Origin: DASRDR01 sp963812945 [NCBI: uncultured Candidatus Rokubacteria bacterium]
GTDB taxonomy: Bacteria > Methylomirabilota > Methylomirabilia > Rokubacteriales
Assembly: GCA_963812945.1 (NCBI GenBank)
Contig: CAWEXD010000008.1
Coordinates: 2,852,001-2,916,000, forward strand
Direction of reading: 5' to 3'
DNA length: 64,000 nucleotides
The position numbers were made by a program, and so were the translations under genes. The notes under the pieces were generated by a model that was given only the letters and a program-made list of their open reading frames with translations, was not told the origin of the DNA and searched no databases. Shown in pieces: positions 18,601 to 26,145 of the stretch; position 1 is the first letter of the stretch; each line of letters opens with the position of its first letter.

Positions 18601-20262
18601 GCCGCTCACCTGGCCGCGCCAGGTGACCCCATTGTCCTCGGTCCGAAGGATTGTGCCGTCGCGCGCGACTGCCCAGCCATGGCTGGCGTCGTCCGAACCG
18701 TGGGTGCTCACGAGGTCCCCCGGCTGGGTCAGGCGTCGCCACGTCGAGCCGGCGTCGTCGATCTTCAGGATGACGCCGCTATGGCCTACGGCCCAGCCCT
18801 CCAGCCCGTCGAGAGCTCCGCAGACCGCCGACAGAGAGCCCACCGGCTCCGTCGAGGGCGTGGTCCAGGTCGCCCCGGCATCCCGCGAGGTCAAGAAGGT
18901 GTCCTCACCGACAAGCCAGGTGCTCCCGTCCGACGCGGCGTAGACACCGGTCAGTCGGTGCCGGCTGCCGATGGACCGGGGCTCCCACCTGACGCCTCCG
19001 TCGGTCGTCCGTAGCACGATCCCGGCCCCGCCAACCGCCCATCCCTCGGCGCCGTCGCCACGGAAGTGCACTGCGCGCAGTGACTCCGATGTCCCGCTCT
19101 GCGCTTGAAGCCACGTGTCCCCGCCGTCCGTCGTCCGCAGGATCAGTCCGTCATCGCCGACGATCCAGGCCCGCCGGCCGTCCGGGATCACGTGCATCGC
19201 GCGTGACGGTGTACGGGCCAAGCGAGCGGAGGGACCCCATGTCGCCCCGCCATCGGTCGTCTGCAGCACGCCGCCATTCGCACCGAGGACCCACCCCAGC
19301 CGCCCGTCCGCCGTGAAGCGAACCGTCACCAGTGGAGCGGTGGTCCTGCTGGGCCTTTGCTCCCACGTCCGGCCGCCGTCGGTCGTCCGCAGGATCGTGC
19401 CCCGGGCGCCCACCACCCAGCCTCGCTCTTCATCGACGAAGTGAACGGCGTGGAGGGCGGGCGGGGGCTGAGGACGCGGAGCGGGCGGCGTCGGCCTGAC
19501 TGTAGGCGGGGGCTGAGGGGCCGGTACCTGGGACGGAGTCTTGCTGGTCGAGGACTCGCCAGGATCCTCCACGGTGAGCCCCGTTGGCGCACTGGGCGGG
19601 CTCGTAGCCTCCCGCCCCACGGGCGCCTGCGTCGGGTTAGCCGACGGCGAGGGTGGCCTCGTCGGCGTCGGCGATCCGGGCGCCTCCGGTCGCAGCGGAG
19701 CCTGCGTCGGATTGGCGGCCCCCGTCGGTGCGCGAGACCCGGGCGCCCGTGGGTTCACCGGAGCCTGCGTCGGGCCCACGTTCGTCCCGCCGCCCTGGGC
19801 GACGATCACGGCGGCCTCGGCCTCGCGAGGTGAAAGCGATTCCGAGCGGATATCGGGCGGCGGGGTCGCGGATCCCTGAGCGAACGTGGCCACGGGCTGG
19901 GGGGTCCAGGTCTCCCCGCCGTCCGGGCTGTGGACGATGAAGCCGCCGCTGCCGACCGCCCAGACCTTCCGTGTCCCGGGCGCGACGGAGACCGCGTGGA
20001 GGTGGCCCGCGACCGCGGGCAGGCGCTTGAAGGCGTTCCACTCGACGGGGTAGCGCCACCACTGCCACGACAGGGGCGCGGGGTCCCGATAGGCGTCGGG
20101 ACGCGGCGCCTGAACCCACGCCCCGATCGTGCTCAGCACCACGACGGCGGCCGGGATCACCAGGTATGCGGCGCGCCGGGGGAGCCCCACCCGGGGGGAG
20201 CTCGACACCTGACTCGCCGCAGACTCGACCCCAGACCTCTTGGATGCCTTGAACACGGCCAC
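15685..20262 (-). CDS. Membrane protein fusing 14 YCF48/BNR propeller repeats to a KAP P-loop NTPase
   Basis: A 1525-residue protein counted from GTG 20262. Order: basic N-tail; membrane helix at about 31-50; one propeller repeat at about 88-121; a Pro/Thr-rich linker to about 265 containing NPTQAP repeats; thirteen more repeats of the type GWVVG..GTILRTTDGG..TW to about 805; a second helix at 811-829; then a KAP NTPase with Walker A GPWGSGKS (Lys897) and Walker B LILIDDLDR (Asp1139-Asp1140). Hydrophobic segments lie between the two Walker motifs (about 966-986 and 1060-1078), as in KAP proteins, with two more near 1274-1292 and 1349-1370. The layout puts the propeller outside and the NTPase inside the membrane (inference). 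GGGAGG lies five bases before this GTG; an upstream ATG at 20313 lies inside the promoter spacer and is rejected. KAP takes its name partly from the phage-exclusion protein PifA, but no defence role is shown here. Confidence 0.88.
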   Translation of the reverse strand: MAVFKASKRSGVESAASQVSSSPRVGLPRRAAYLVIPAAVVVLSTIGAWVQAPRPDAYRDPAPLSWQWWRYPVEWNAFKRLPAVAGHLHAVSVAPGTRKVWAVGSGGFIVHSPDGGETWTPQPVATFAQGSATPPPDIRSESLSPREAEAAVIVAQGGGTNVGPTQAPVNPRAPGSRAPTGAANPTQAPLRPEAPGSPTPTRPPSPSANPTQAPVGREATSPPSAPTGLTVEDPGESSTSKTPSQVPAPQPPPTVRPTPPAPRPQPPPALHAVHFVDEERGWVVGARGTILRTTDGGRTWEQRPSRTTAPLVTVRFTADGRLGWVLGANGGVLQTTDGGATWGPSARLARTPSRAMHVIPDGRRAWIVGDDGLILRTTDGGDTWLQAQSGTSESLRAVHFRGDGAEGWAVGGAGIVLRTTDGGVRWEPRSIGSRHRLTGVYAASDGSTWLVGEDTFLTSRDAGATWTTPSTEPVGSLSAVCGALDGLEGWAVGHSGVILKIDDAGSTWRRLTQPGDLVSTHGSDDASHGWAVARDGTILRTEDNGVTWRGQVSGPPVSLASVHSTPDGRGAWVVGDRGLIRRTTDGGRTWGQGMISPPSQWGDSRPPLRAVHGSADGRRGWVAALDGTVLSTENGGETWQVHTTAALVLLAAHGSRDALRGWVLGPDGAVLRTENGGATWRRQALASSIGYFDIHGAGDGQRAWIVGPGVILRTEDGGATWRAQLPDGRAGVRAIRSSQDGVRGWALGSNGAVLRTEDGGAAWQSQPSGTRESLRAAHMSADGGRGWVVGSAGTILTTLDGGRTWAPITPRVALPPWYWASLAFAGLLILPALWPPKPVVTERGVKDVLVSDRPIEAGEPDPLDFGAIALGLSRFLRNENTKPPLTIAVTGPWGSGKSSLMNLLRADLRPFGFRPVWFNAWHHQKEEHLLAALLENIRAQAIPQWWLPEGVQYRAALLWQRGRRKWPIILPLLSIFAFSAGYFWVDPARRLDEGAWFIGRAAERVRGLVPSVLLNEGASKDKAGPKEEREKTAGAGKTDGATPPAKSEGEPPRPRSEDSTVPPLTAFLLSLTGAIGIGVSVWRGIKGFGVSPASLLASVSGSARVRDLEAQTSFRHRFAREFRDVTDALEPRTMLILIDDLDRCRPENVLEVLEAVNFLVSSGDCYVVMGMELERVRRCVGLGFKDVAEELTDPPVVRPGAPASANGNPDRSRERRAAFAQQYLEKLVNIEVPVPAATLEQAARLVAPAPEREIETGGLWQQVQTVGRVLRSWTPALIVAAVIAAGFWYGWHAPSPSREPATEIVRAAPGSESPGGSATAPGLGDGRIGEDGSDEPGRFVPAAPGRKLVWPLVWPLALLPLVGLWVLLTRPPVIVEDSDEFADALRTWHPLVYSKSPTPRSMKKFLNRVRYYAMRQRPLTPELSRWAGFVPAVRRALGRQAPEAATSRIAPADHIPEDALVALSAIEHGWPELLGQARLDGAGETLAAPATLSAEVRQHVDALAGDPHFATYRQAFAKLSAGVRV

Positions 20263-20300
20263 GTCTGCCTCCCGCGACTGGCGGCGGCGCCGGCACCCCG

Positions 20301-20329
20301 AATCTAGGGACACGCGCCTTCAGGGTCAA
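20301..20329 (-). promoter_or_regulatory. Promoter TTGACC-N17-TAGATT of the propeller-KAP gene
   Basis: On the minus strand TTGACC (20329-20324) is followed after exactly 17 bases by TAGATT (20306-20301). Transcription would begin near 20294. This decides the start codon: the ATG at 20313 would be upstream of the transcript, so GTG 20262 is used. Confidence 0.65.
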
Positions 20330-20407
20330 GGGGACGCGCAGCCGGCGACCCCCCCCCGTGCGGATAAACGCCCGACCGCAGGTGCCTATCTGATATCAAG
20401 GAAGGAG

Positions 20408-22477
20408 ATGGCTGCCGCAGAGGCCCCGGCCCGGACGACACCGCCGCCGAAGGCCGCCGTCTCCGCGGTCGAGATGGGGGCGCGGCAGCGGGAGATCTCG
20501 GTCTCCGAGTTCTTCACCAAGAACCGCCACCTCCTCGGCTTCGACAGCCCGCGGAAGGCCCTCCTCACCTGCATCAAGGAGGCGGTCGACAACGCCCTCG
20601 ACGCGGCCGAGGAGGCGGGGATCCTGCCCGACGTCCTCGTGAAGGTCGAGGTCGTGTCGACCAACGGGACGCCGCCCACTCCCAGCCAGGCGACGCGGTT
20701 CCGGCTGACCGTCGCCGACAACGGTCCGGGCATCGTCCGGCAGCAGATCCCGCCGATCTTCGCGAAGCTCCTCTACGGGTCCAAGTTCCACCGGCTCCGG
20801 ATGAGCCGCGGCCAGCAGGGCATCGGGATCTCCGCGGCCGGCATGTACGCCCAGCTGACGACCGGCACGCCGGTGCGGATCATCTCGCGCACGGGCCCGC
20901 GCGCCCCGGCCCACTACTTCGAGGTGCAGATCGACACCAAGAAGAACGAGCCCAGGATCTTCGAGAGCAAGAAGATCGACTGGGGGAGCCCGCGCGGCAC
21001 CCAGGTGATGCTCGAGATCGAGGGGCGCTACCAGCGGGGGCGCACCTCGGTGGACGAGTACCTCCAGCAGGTGGCCATCGCGAACCCGCACGTGAAGCTC
21101 GTCTACCAGACCCCGGAGGGGGAGACGCGGGAGTACCCGCGGACGATCCACGAGCTGCCGCCCGCGCCGAAGGAGATCAAGCCGCATCCCTACGGGATCG
21201 AGCTGGGCCTCCTCCTCCGGATGCTCCACGACACGCGGAGCCACAGCCTCGCGGGGTTCCTGGCCAGCGACTTCAGCCGGGTCTCCCCCGCCCTCGCCCA
21301 GGAGATCTGCCGGACGGCGAAGCTCTCGCCGAACGCGCGGGCTCGCAACGTGCACGGGGCGGCCGCCGAGGCCCTCTACCGGGCGATCCAGTCGACCAAG
21401 ATCATGGCGCCGCCGTCGAACGCCATCTCGCCGATCGGCGAGAAGGCGATCCTCCACGGGCTCTACACGCAGATCAAGGGCGAGTTCTACACGGCGGTGA
21501 CGCGGCCGCCCGCCGTCTACCGCGGCAACCCGTTCGTCATCGAGGCGGGGCTCGCCTACGGCCGGGCGCCGGGTCAGGCGGCGGCGGCCCCCAAGGCGCC
21601 GCCCGAGCCGATCGTCCCGCTGGCCGAGGGCGAGCGGCAGGACGACGACGAGGAGCTGGCCCGCGTCATCCGCTACGCGAACCGCGTGCCGCTCCTCCAC
21701 CAGCAGTCGGCCTGCGCCACCTTCAAGGCGGCGCTCGAGACCGCGTGGCGGAACTACGGGGTGTCGCAGTCGCGCGGCGCGCTCCCCGCCGGGCCCATGG
21801 TGATCTTCGTCCACGTGGCGTCGGTCTGGGTGCCGTTCACCAGCGAGTCCAAGGAAGCGATCGCCGACTACGACGAGATCCGCAAGGAGATCAAGCTCGC
21901 GCTCCAGGAGTGCGGGCGCCGGCTCGGGGTCTTCCTGCGGCGGCGCGAGCGGGCCCAGAGCGAGTTCCGCCGGCGCAACATCTTCGACCTCTACATCGAG
22001 GAGGTCGTCCAGGCGTGCGGCCGCCTGAAGGGCCCGGGGCTGTCGAAGGACAAGCTCCGGGCCCAGCTGACGAAGATGGCCGTGAAGCGGACCGGCGGGA
22101 GCCGGACCGACGAGATCCTGGGCCGCGACAGCGGGCCCGAGGGCCTGCCCCACTCGATCATCGTCACCGCGGAGGGGCCCGAGGGCGAGGCGCCGGCGGC
22201 GTCCGGCGACGAGCGCGGCGAGGGCGAGCCGGCCGAGAACGGCAACGGGGCCGAGAATGGCGGCGGGGCCAACGGCGGCCCCGGCGGCAGCAGTCCCGAT
22301 CGAGCCTCCCGGCGCGGGCGCAAGGCGCCGGCGGGCGCGGCGACGCCCGGGCGCAGAGGCAAGCCCGCCCGGCCGGAGCCGGCCACCGAAGCGAGCCGCC
22401 GGCCGACCGGTCCCCGGGCGGCCCGGGCGGTGACGCCGGCCCCCGCCGCGAAGGCGCCGGCCCGGAAGAAGAGGTAG
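20408..22477 (+). CDS. top6B: DNA topoisomerase VI subunit B
   Basis: ATPase and clamp subunit of a type IIB topoisomerase, which moves one DNA duplex through another with subunit A. The 689-residue protein has the GHKL ATP site: KEAVDNALDAAEEAG, DNGPGI and SRGQQGIGISAAGMYAQL. The transducer region follows, and a family-typical NIFDLYIEEV segment comes before a low-complexity Gly/Pro/Lys tail (about 590-689). The start at 20408 has AAGGA five bases upstream; an extended upstream frame would run into the divergent promoter. Subunit A follows after three bases, an obvious two-gene operon. This enzyme is standard in archaea and only patchy in bacteria. Confidence 0.93.
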   Translation: MAAAEAPARTTPPPKAAVSAVEMGARQREISVSEFFTKNRHLLGFDSPRKALLTCIKEAVDNALDAAEEAGILPDVLVKVEVVSTNGTPPTPSQATRFRLTVADNGPGIVRQQIPPIFAKLLYGSKFHRLRMSRGQQGIGISAAGMYAQLTTGTPVRIISRTGPRAPAHYFEVQIDTKKNEPRIFESKKIDWGSPRGTQVMLEIEGRYQRGRTSVDEYLQQVAIANPHVKLVYQTPEGETREYPRTIHELPPAPKEIKPHPYGIELGLLLRMLHDTRSHSLAGFLASDFSRVSPALAQEICRTAKLSPNARARNVHGAAAEALYRAIQSTKIMAPPSNAISPIGEKAILHGLYTQIKGEFYTAVTRPPAVYRGNPFVIEAGLAYGRAPGQAAAAPKAPPEPIVPLAEGERQDDDEELARVIRYANRVPLLHQQSACATFKAALETAWRNYGVSQSRGALPAGPMVIFVHVASVWVPFTSESKEAIADYDEIRKEIKLALQECGRRLGVFLRRRERAQSEFRRRNIFDLYIEEVVQACGRLKGPGLSKDKLRAQLTKMAVKRTGGSRTDEILGRDSGPEGLPHSIIVTAEGPEGEAPAASGDERGEGEPAENGNGAENGGGANGGPGGSSPDRASRRGRKAPAGAATPGRRGKPARPEPATEASRRPTGPRAARAVTPAPAAKAPARKKR

Positions 22478-22480
22478 TCC

Positions 22481-23587
22481 ATGGCGCGAGCCCGGGCGGG
22501 GAAGAACGGAGCGGTCCTGAAGAAGCTCGTCGGCGTCGCCGACACCGTCGTGACGGCCGCCGAGCGCAGCAAGGACCCGACCCTCGCCATCCCCGTCCGC
22601 AGCCTCGCCAACGTCAGCTTCAACCAGAAGCGCGGGATCATCGAGCTGGGCCGCCGGAAGCAGGAGCGCACGCTCTTCAACGTGGGGATGGCGAAGAAGT
22701 TCATGCAGACGGTGCTGGTCGCCGACGCCCTCGCCGAGCTCCAGCGGGCGGACCTCACGACGTCCCTCCGCGAGATCTACTACCGCACGAAGCACACGAT
22801 GCAGGGGTCGCACGAGAACACGTTCGACAACCAGAACGAGTCCGACCCCCTCATCGAGGATCTCGAGGTGACGCTGTCGGCGCTCCGCGAGGAGCTCCAC
22901 GTGCGGGCGGAGAACGCGGGCAGCGTGGTGGGCCCGCTCGTGCTCGACGACGACGGCGACCGGGTGGACTGCGCGCGCCTCGGCAAGGGCGGCTACTCGG
23001 TGCCCTCCATCGTGGAGCCCGCGGAGATCCAGATCCGGCGCTGCACGGCCGACTTCCTCCTGCTGGTCGAGAAGGGCACCCAGTGGAACCGGCTCTCGGA
23101 GGACAAGTTCTGGCGCCGGTACAACTGCGTGCTCCTGACCGGCAACGGCCAGCCGCCGCGCGGCGTCCGGCGCCTGGCGCGGCGCCTCCACGAGGAATAC
23201 AGCCTCCCCGTCTACGTCCTCGTCGACAACGACCCCTGGGGCTACTACATCTACTCGGTGGTGAAGCAGGGGTCGATCAACCTCGCCTTCGAGAGCGAGC
23301 GGATGGCCATCCCGAAGGCCAAGTTCATCGGCCTGTCCAGCGCCGATCCCGACCACTACGGCCTCCCCCGCAACGTCGGTATCAAGCTGAACGACAAGGA
23401 CGTCAGCCGGGCCAAGGAGCTCCTCCGCTACCGGTGGTTCGAGAAGAAGCCCTGGCAGGAGGAGATCAAGCGGATGCTCGCGATCGGGCTCAAATACGAG
23501 CTCGACGCGCTCGCCAACAAGGACTTCCGCTACCTGACCAAGACGTATCTCCCCCGGAAGCTCAAGGAGCGCGACTGGCTGGACTAG
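22481..23587 (+). CDS. top6A: DNA topoisomerase VI subunit A (Spo11-like)
   Basis: DNA-cleaving subunit, 368 residues. The winged-helix domain carries the Tyr100-Tyr101 pair in SLREIYYRTKH; by comparison with Spo11 and archaeal subunits the second Tyr should be the nucleophile. The TOPRIM domain shows the metal-binding Glu in LLVEKGTQ and the Asp pair in VDNDPWGYYIY. The length is normal for the family. The ATG lies three bases after the subunit B stop, with AGAGG upstream, so expression is coupled. Both subunits look complete and active. Confidence 0.94.
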   Translation: MARARAGKNGAVLKKLVGVADTVVTAAERSKDPTLAIPVRSLANVSFNQKRGIIELGRRKQERTLFNVGMAKKFMQTVLVADALAELQRADLTTSLREIYYRTKHTMQGSHENTFDNQNESDPLIEDLEVTLSALREELHVRAENAGSVVGPLVLDDDGDRVDCARLGKGGYSVPSIVEPAEIQIRRCTADFLLLVEKGTQWNRLSEDKFWRRYNCVLLTGNGQPPRGVRRLARRLHEEYSLPVYVLVDNDPWGYYIYSVVKQGSINLAFESERMAIPKAKFIGLSSADPDHYGLPRNVGIKLNDKDVSRAKELLRYRWFEKKPWQEEIKRMLAIGLKYELDALANKDFRYLTKTYLPRKLKERDWLD

Positions 23588-23645
23588 CCCCTCGGGCCTC
23601 CGGCACCTGAGCGTCCGCCCTCCCCGGCTCACCGCCGCCGGCTGC

Positions 23646-23674
23646 TTGACCACCCGGCGCCGGCTCGCTACGCT
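23646..23674 (+). promoter_or_regulatory. Promoter TTGACC-N17-TACGCT of the SGNH gene
   Basis: TTGACC (23646-23651), 17 bases, TACGCT (23669-23674). The first 30 bases match those of the promoter at 30097 in 26 positions, spacer included, so the two are copies of one module. Confidence 0.65.
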
Positions 23675-23697
23675 CCCCCGATGAGAGGGTGCTGCGA

Positions 23698-24963
23698 GTG
23701 ACGACTCGGCCCGGGTGGGCGCGCGGCTGGCCGAGCGGCGTCGCCCTTGGGCTCCTTTCGTGCGCGCTGACCGTCGGCCTGATCGAGGCCGCGCTCCGCT
23801 GGGCCCCGGTGTGGAGCCGCGCGACGACGCAGGATCAGAGCTTCCCGTTCAATCCGTACCGTCCGGATGGGCAGCTCGGGTTCGTCCTGCAACCCGGTGT
23901 CCGCCTCCGTCACGTCGATCGCGACTTCTCGGTGGCGATCGCCGTGAACGCGCTCGGCATGCGAGGCCCGGAGCGCGATCTTCGGAAGCCCCCCGGCTCG
24001 GCGCGGATCCTGCTCCTCGGCGACTCGTTCGCGTTCGGGTGGGGCGTCGAGCAGGCGGAGTCGTTCGGCGCGCGCCTCGAGCGCCTGCTCGCCGATCGAG
24101 TCGGGCCGGTCGAGGTGTGGTCGGCGGCCGTGCCTGGCTGGACCACGGACCAGCACTACCTCTATCTCCGCACCCGGGGTCTGGCCCTCGATCCCGACCT
24201 CGTCCTGCTGGCCACCGGGGAGAGCGACCTGGACGAGCTCGGCTTCGAGCGTCTCGTCCTGGACGAGGCGCAGCTTCCCGTGCGCGTCGAGCCGATGTTT
24301 CGGATGATCGACGCCAGCGGGAGGATGCGCTACCTGGGCCACGCCCGCGGCGCCATGCCGCGGGAGGCGTGGCCGGGCGAGGAGTTCCTGCAGGACCACT
24401 CGCGCCTCTACCACTGGGCGCGGTTCCGGCTGGCGAAGGTCTCGGCGGCGCTGGCCGTGCGGCGCGCCCAGCCACCGATGCCGGAGTGGCTCCGGACCGA
24501 TCCCGGCCGGCCGATCACCAGTCTCGCGCCGGACGACCTCCAGCGCGCGCTCGCCACGAGCTCCAAGTTCCGCCTGCGCTATCACCTCTTCCTGGTGGAC
24601 GCGATGGAGCGCGAGGCCCGGGCGCGGGGCGCTCTCCTCCGCACGCTGCTCATTGCCCACAGTGGCGAGACCCGGCCGGCGGACCCCGAGCTGGCCGGTC
24701 TGCATGACGCGTGTGCGGCCCGACCGGAGGCATGCCTCGACAGCGCTCGCGTGATCCCGGCCGCCGAGACCGCGCGCTTCACCTTCGCGCACGACTCGCA
24801 CTGGAACGCCGAGGGCCACCGCCGAATCGCCGAGGCGCTGGCCGTCTGGCTCGCCGGCGACCCAGCGCTGCGGCCTGCGGCTTGGCCAGCCCCTACTGGC
24901 GTACTTCCAGGCTGGCGATCTGCGCGAGGGATCGCCCGAGGTGCCAGTCGAGCAGGAGGGTGA
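23698..24963 (+). CDS. Membrane-anchored SGNH/GDSL-type hydrolase
   Basis: A 421-residue protein with one N-terminal hydrophobic segment (about 12-32) and a SGNH fold: block I LLGDSFAFGWG with the nucleophile Ser110, and the late D-x-H pair Asp366/His368 in HDSHWNAEGHR. Family members are esterases, lipases or acyltransferase partners acting on cell-surface polymers. The GTG at 23698 is preferred over the GTG nine bases earlier because GAGAGGG then sits eight bases upstream. Its 3' end overlaps the small minus-strand gene by 71 bases. The substrate is not evident. Confidence 0.8.
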   Translation: MTTRPGWARGWPSGVALGLLSCALTVGLIEAALRWAPVWSRATTQDQSFPFNPYRPDGQLGFVLQPGVRLRHVDRDFSVAIAVNALGMRGPERDLRKPPGSARILLLGDSFAFGWGVEQAESFGARLERLLADRVGPVEVWSAAVPGWTTDQHYLYLRTRGLALDPDLVLLATGESDLDELGFERLVLDEAQLPVRVEPMFRMIDASGRMRYLGHARGAMPREAWPGEEFLQDHSRLYHWARFRLAKVSAALAVRRAQPPMPEWLRTDPGRPITSLAPDDLQRALATSSKFRLRYHLFLVDAMEREARARGALLRTLLIAHSGETRPADPELAGLHDACAARPEACLDSARVIPAAETARFTFAHDSHWNAEGHRRIAEALAVWLAGDPALRPAAWPAPTGVLPGWRSARGIARGASRAGG

Positions 24964-25165
24964 GCCCCGTCAGGACCCTCGCGTCATCGTGCAGGACGGC
25001 GACGTACCGGTCGCCCGCGTCTTCCATGGTCAAGGTCAGGGACGGAGCCGCGAGATCCCCGCGTGCCGCGATGAGGACACCCCGCTCCCCATTGGCACCG
25101 TGGCTGGCTCCAGTGGTCGCCGCTCGCCAGTTCGGCGGCCAGCACGGCAAGTCTCGAACGGTCAT
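24893..25165 (-). CDS. Small hypothetical protein, 90 residues
   Basis: No family recognised. The ATG has a perfect GGAGG seven bases upstream, and the C-terminal half (TLTMEDAGDRYVAVLHDD, then LTLLLDWHLGRSL) alternates charged and hydrophobic residues like a small folded domain. It has no membrane segment. It lies 25 bases downstream of the zinc-ribbon gene on the same strand and overlaps the end of the convergent SGNH gene by 71 bases. Confidence 0.6.
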   Translation of the reverse strand: MTVRDLPCWPPNWRAATTGASHGANGERGVLIAARGDLAAPSLTLTMEDAGDRYVAVLHDDARVLTGLTLLLDWHLGRSLAQIASLEVRQ

Positions 25166-25190
25166 GCGGATCCCTCCTGCCGCCCGGCCC

Positions 25191-25382
25191 TCATCTCACA
25201 TCAGGGCCCAGGGGCGCCGGCGCTGGCGTTTTCGACGGAGGAGCGTCCGCGCGATACTGGGCCTCGGCCAGGCATCCGACATGAATCAGATTGTGGCGGC
25301 GCATGAACGTGAGCGCAGCGCCTTGTGGAATCAATTGCGAGCACACCGGACACACGGGACCACGCGCCTCGTCGGAAGGCAT
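25191..25382 (-). CDS. Small CPxC zinc-ribbon protein, 63 residues
   Basis: Starts MPSDEARGPVCPVC and continues with IHVGC, so Cys-x2-Cys plus His-x2-Cys can bind one zinc. The ATG at 25382 is preferred over the longer frame, whose upstream part is Arg/Gly-rich; a GAGGCGGTG ribosome site precedes it. The closest relative in the window is the 73-residue protein at 27783-28004, which also starts MPS and has CPLC followed by HLKC. The function is unknown; such proteins often bind nucleic acid or other proteins. Confidence 0.55.
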   Translation of the reverse strand: MPSDEARGPVCPVCSQLIPQGAALTFMRRHNLIHVGCLAEAQYRADAPPSKTPAPAPLGPDVR

Positions 25383-25420
25383 GATTTCACCGCCTCTGTT
25401 CTCCCGCAGGAGCTCCGGAT

Positions 25421-25813
25421 CTAGGTCCTCGGCAGCAGCAGGATCGCGCATGCCTCGGCCACCTTGCGGTCGGGCTCCTGCTCGCCAGGCATGGTCGCCC
25501 ATCCCTGCTTCCCGACATACTCACCGCGTTGCCACGAGCTCTCGTCCTTCATGGCGACGAGCTTGGGGGCCTTCGCGGGATCCCGTCCCGATTGCACCAC
25601 ACAGATCGGGGCCAGACGCCCGACGACCGCGTCGTGGGCCATGGTCTCCGCGGTCTGCCGCGCCGTGCCCCCCGTGACCCAGCCGCCCCAGCCGAAGCCG
25701 ATGATCATCGTGAGCGCCGCCGAGGCCACACAACACCAGAAGGTCGCCGCCTTCGTCGGTCGCGCGCCACTCCACCGCTGTCCCATGGTCAGCTTGCCTC
25801 TGTTCGCGTCCAT
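25421..25813 (-). CDS. Hypothetical single-pass membrane or exported protein
   Basis: A 130-residue protein with a basic N-terminus, one hydrophobic segment at about 22-45 (FWCCVASAALTMIIGFGWGG) and a soluble C-terminal part containing two Trp and the motif LAPICVVQSGRDP. The ATG has AGGAG seven bases upstream. No family name can be given with confidence. It lies between the GlsB-like and zinc-ribbon genes, in a run of small genes on one strand that looks like a stress-response set. Confidence 0.6.
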   Translation of the reverse strand: MDANRGKLTMGQRWSGARPTKAATFWCCVASAALTMIIGFGWGGWVTGGTARQTAETMAHDAVVGRLAPICVVQSGRDPAKAPKLVAMKDESSWQRGEYVGKQGWATMPGEQEPDRKVAEACAILLLPRT

Positions 25814-25893
25814 TCGCTGGCTCCTCTCTGATCGAGGCCTTGGTCGGATGCCGGCGCGACATGCCCCGGCCCCTCCGGAACGATGGGTCCTAC

Positions 25894-26145
25894 CTAGGAG
25901 CGTGCGGGAAGGATCGTGCGCTGGGCGACGATCAGGCCTCCCGCGCCGAGGGCCGCGATGATCATCACCGCCACCAGCCCCGGCTCGGGAGCCGCCCAAT
26001 GGCTCTGGAAGAACCAGCTCACCGCCACGCTCCCAACGAGTCCGAGGGCCACGTCCCACCCGCGCCCGTAGCTTCCGTGCTTCCTGACGAACCCGGCGAG
26101 CAAGCCGGTCAGCAGGGCCACGAGTACCCACATGACGACGTTCAT
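25894..26145 (-). CDS. GlsB/YeaQ/YmgE-type small membrane protein
   Basis: An 83-residue protein with three hydrophobic segments and the glycine-rich pattern of the transglycosylase-associated (GlsB/YeaQ/YmgE) family. Members are induced by envelope or general stress; their mechanism is unknown. Its ATG overlaps the TGA of the GntR gene (ATGA), so translation is coupled and it is likely under the same regulator. Confidence 0.65.
   Translation of the reverse strand: MNVVMWVLVALLTGLLAGFVRKHGSYGRGWDVALGLVGSVAVSWFFQSHWAAPEPGLVAVMIIAALGAGGLIVAQRTILPARS

Noticed and set aside
15685-20262. Calling the KAP protein an anti-phage defence system
   Set aside because: Only the distant PifA link supports it; no nuclease, toxin or other defence genes lie beside it.
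20262-20313. Upstream ATG of the propeller-KAP gene
   Set aside because: It lies in the promoter spacer and lacks a ribosome site; GTG 20262 has GGGAGG at five bases.
20396-23653. A 1085-codon open frame antisense to topoisomerase VI, and similar long frames antisense to 1139-2755 and 29404-32349
   Set aside because: They lie exactly opposite clear genes, are rich in Arg, Ala, Gly and Pro, and have no domain pattern; this is normal for very GC-rich coding DNA.
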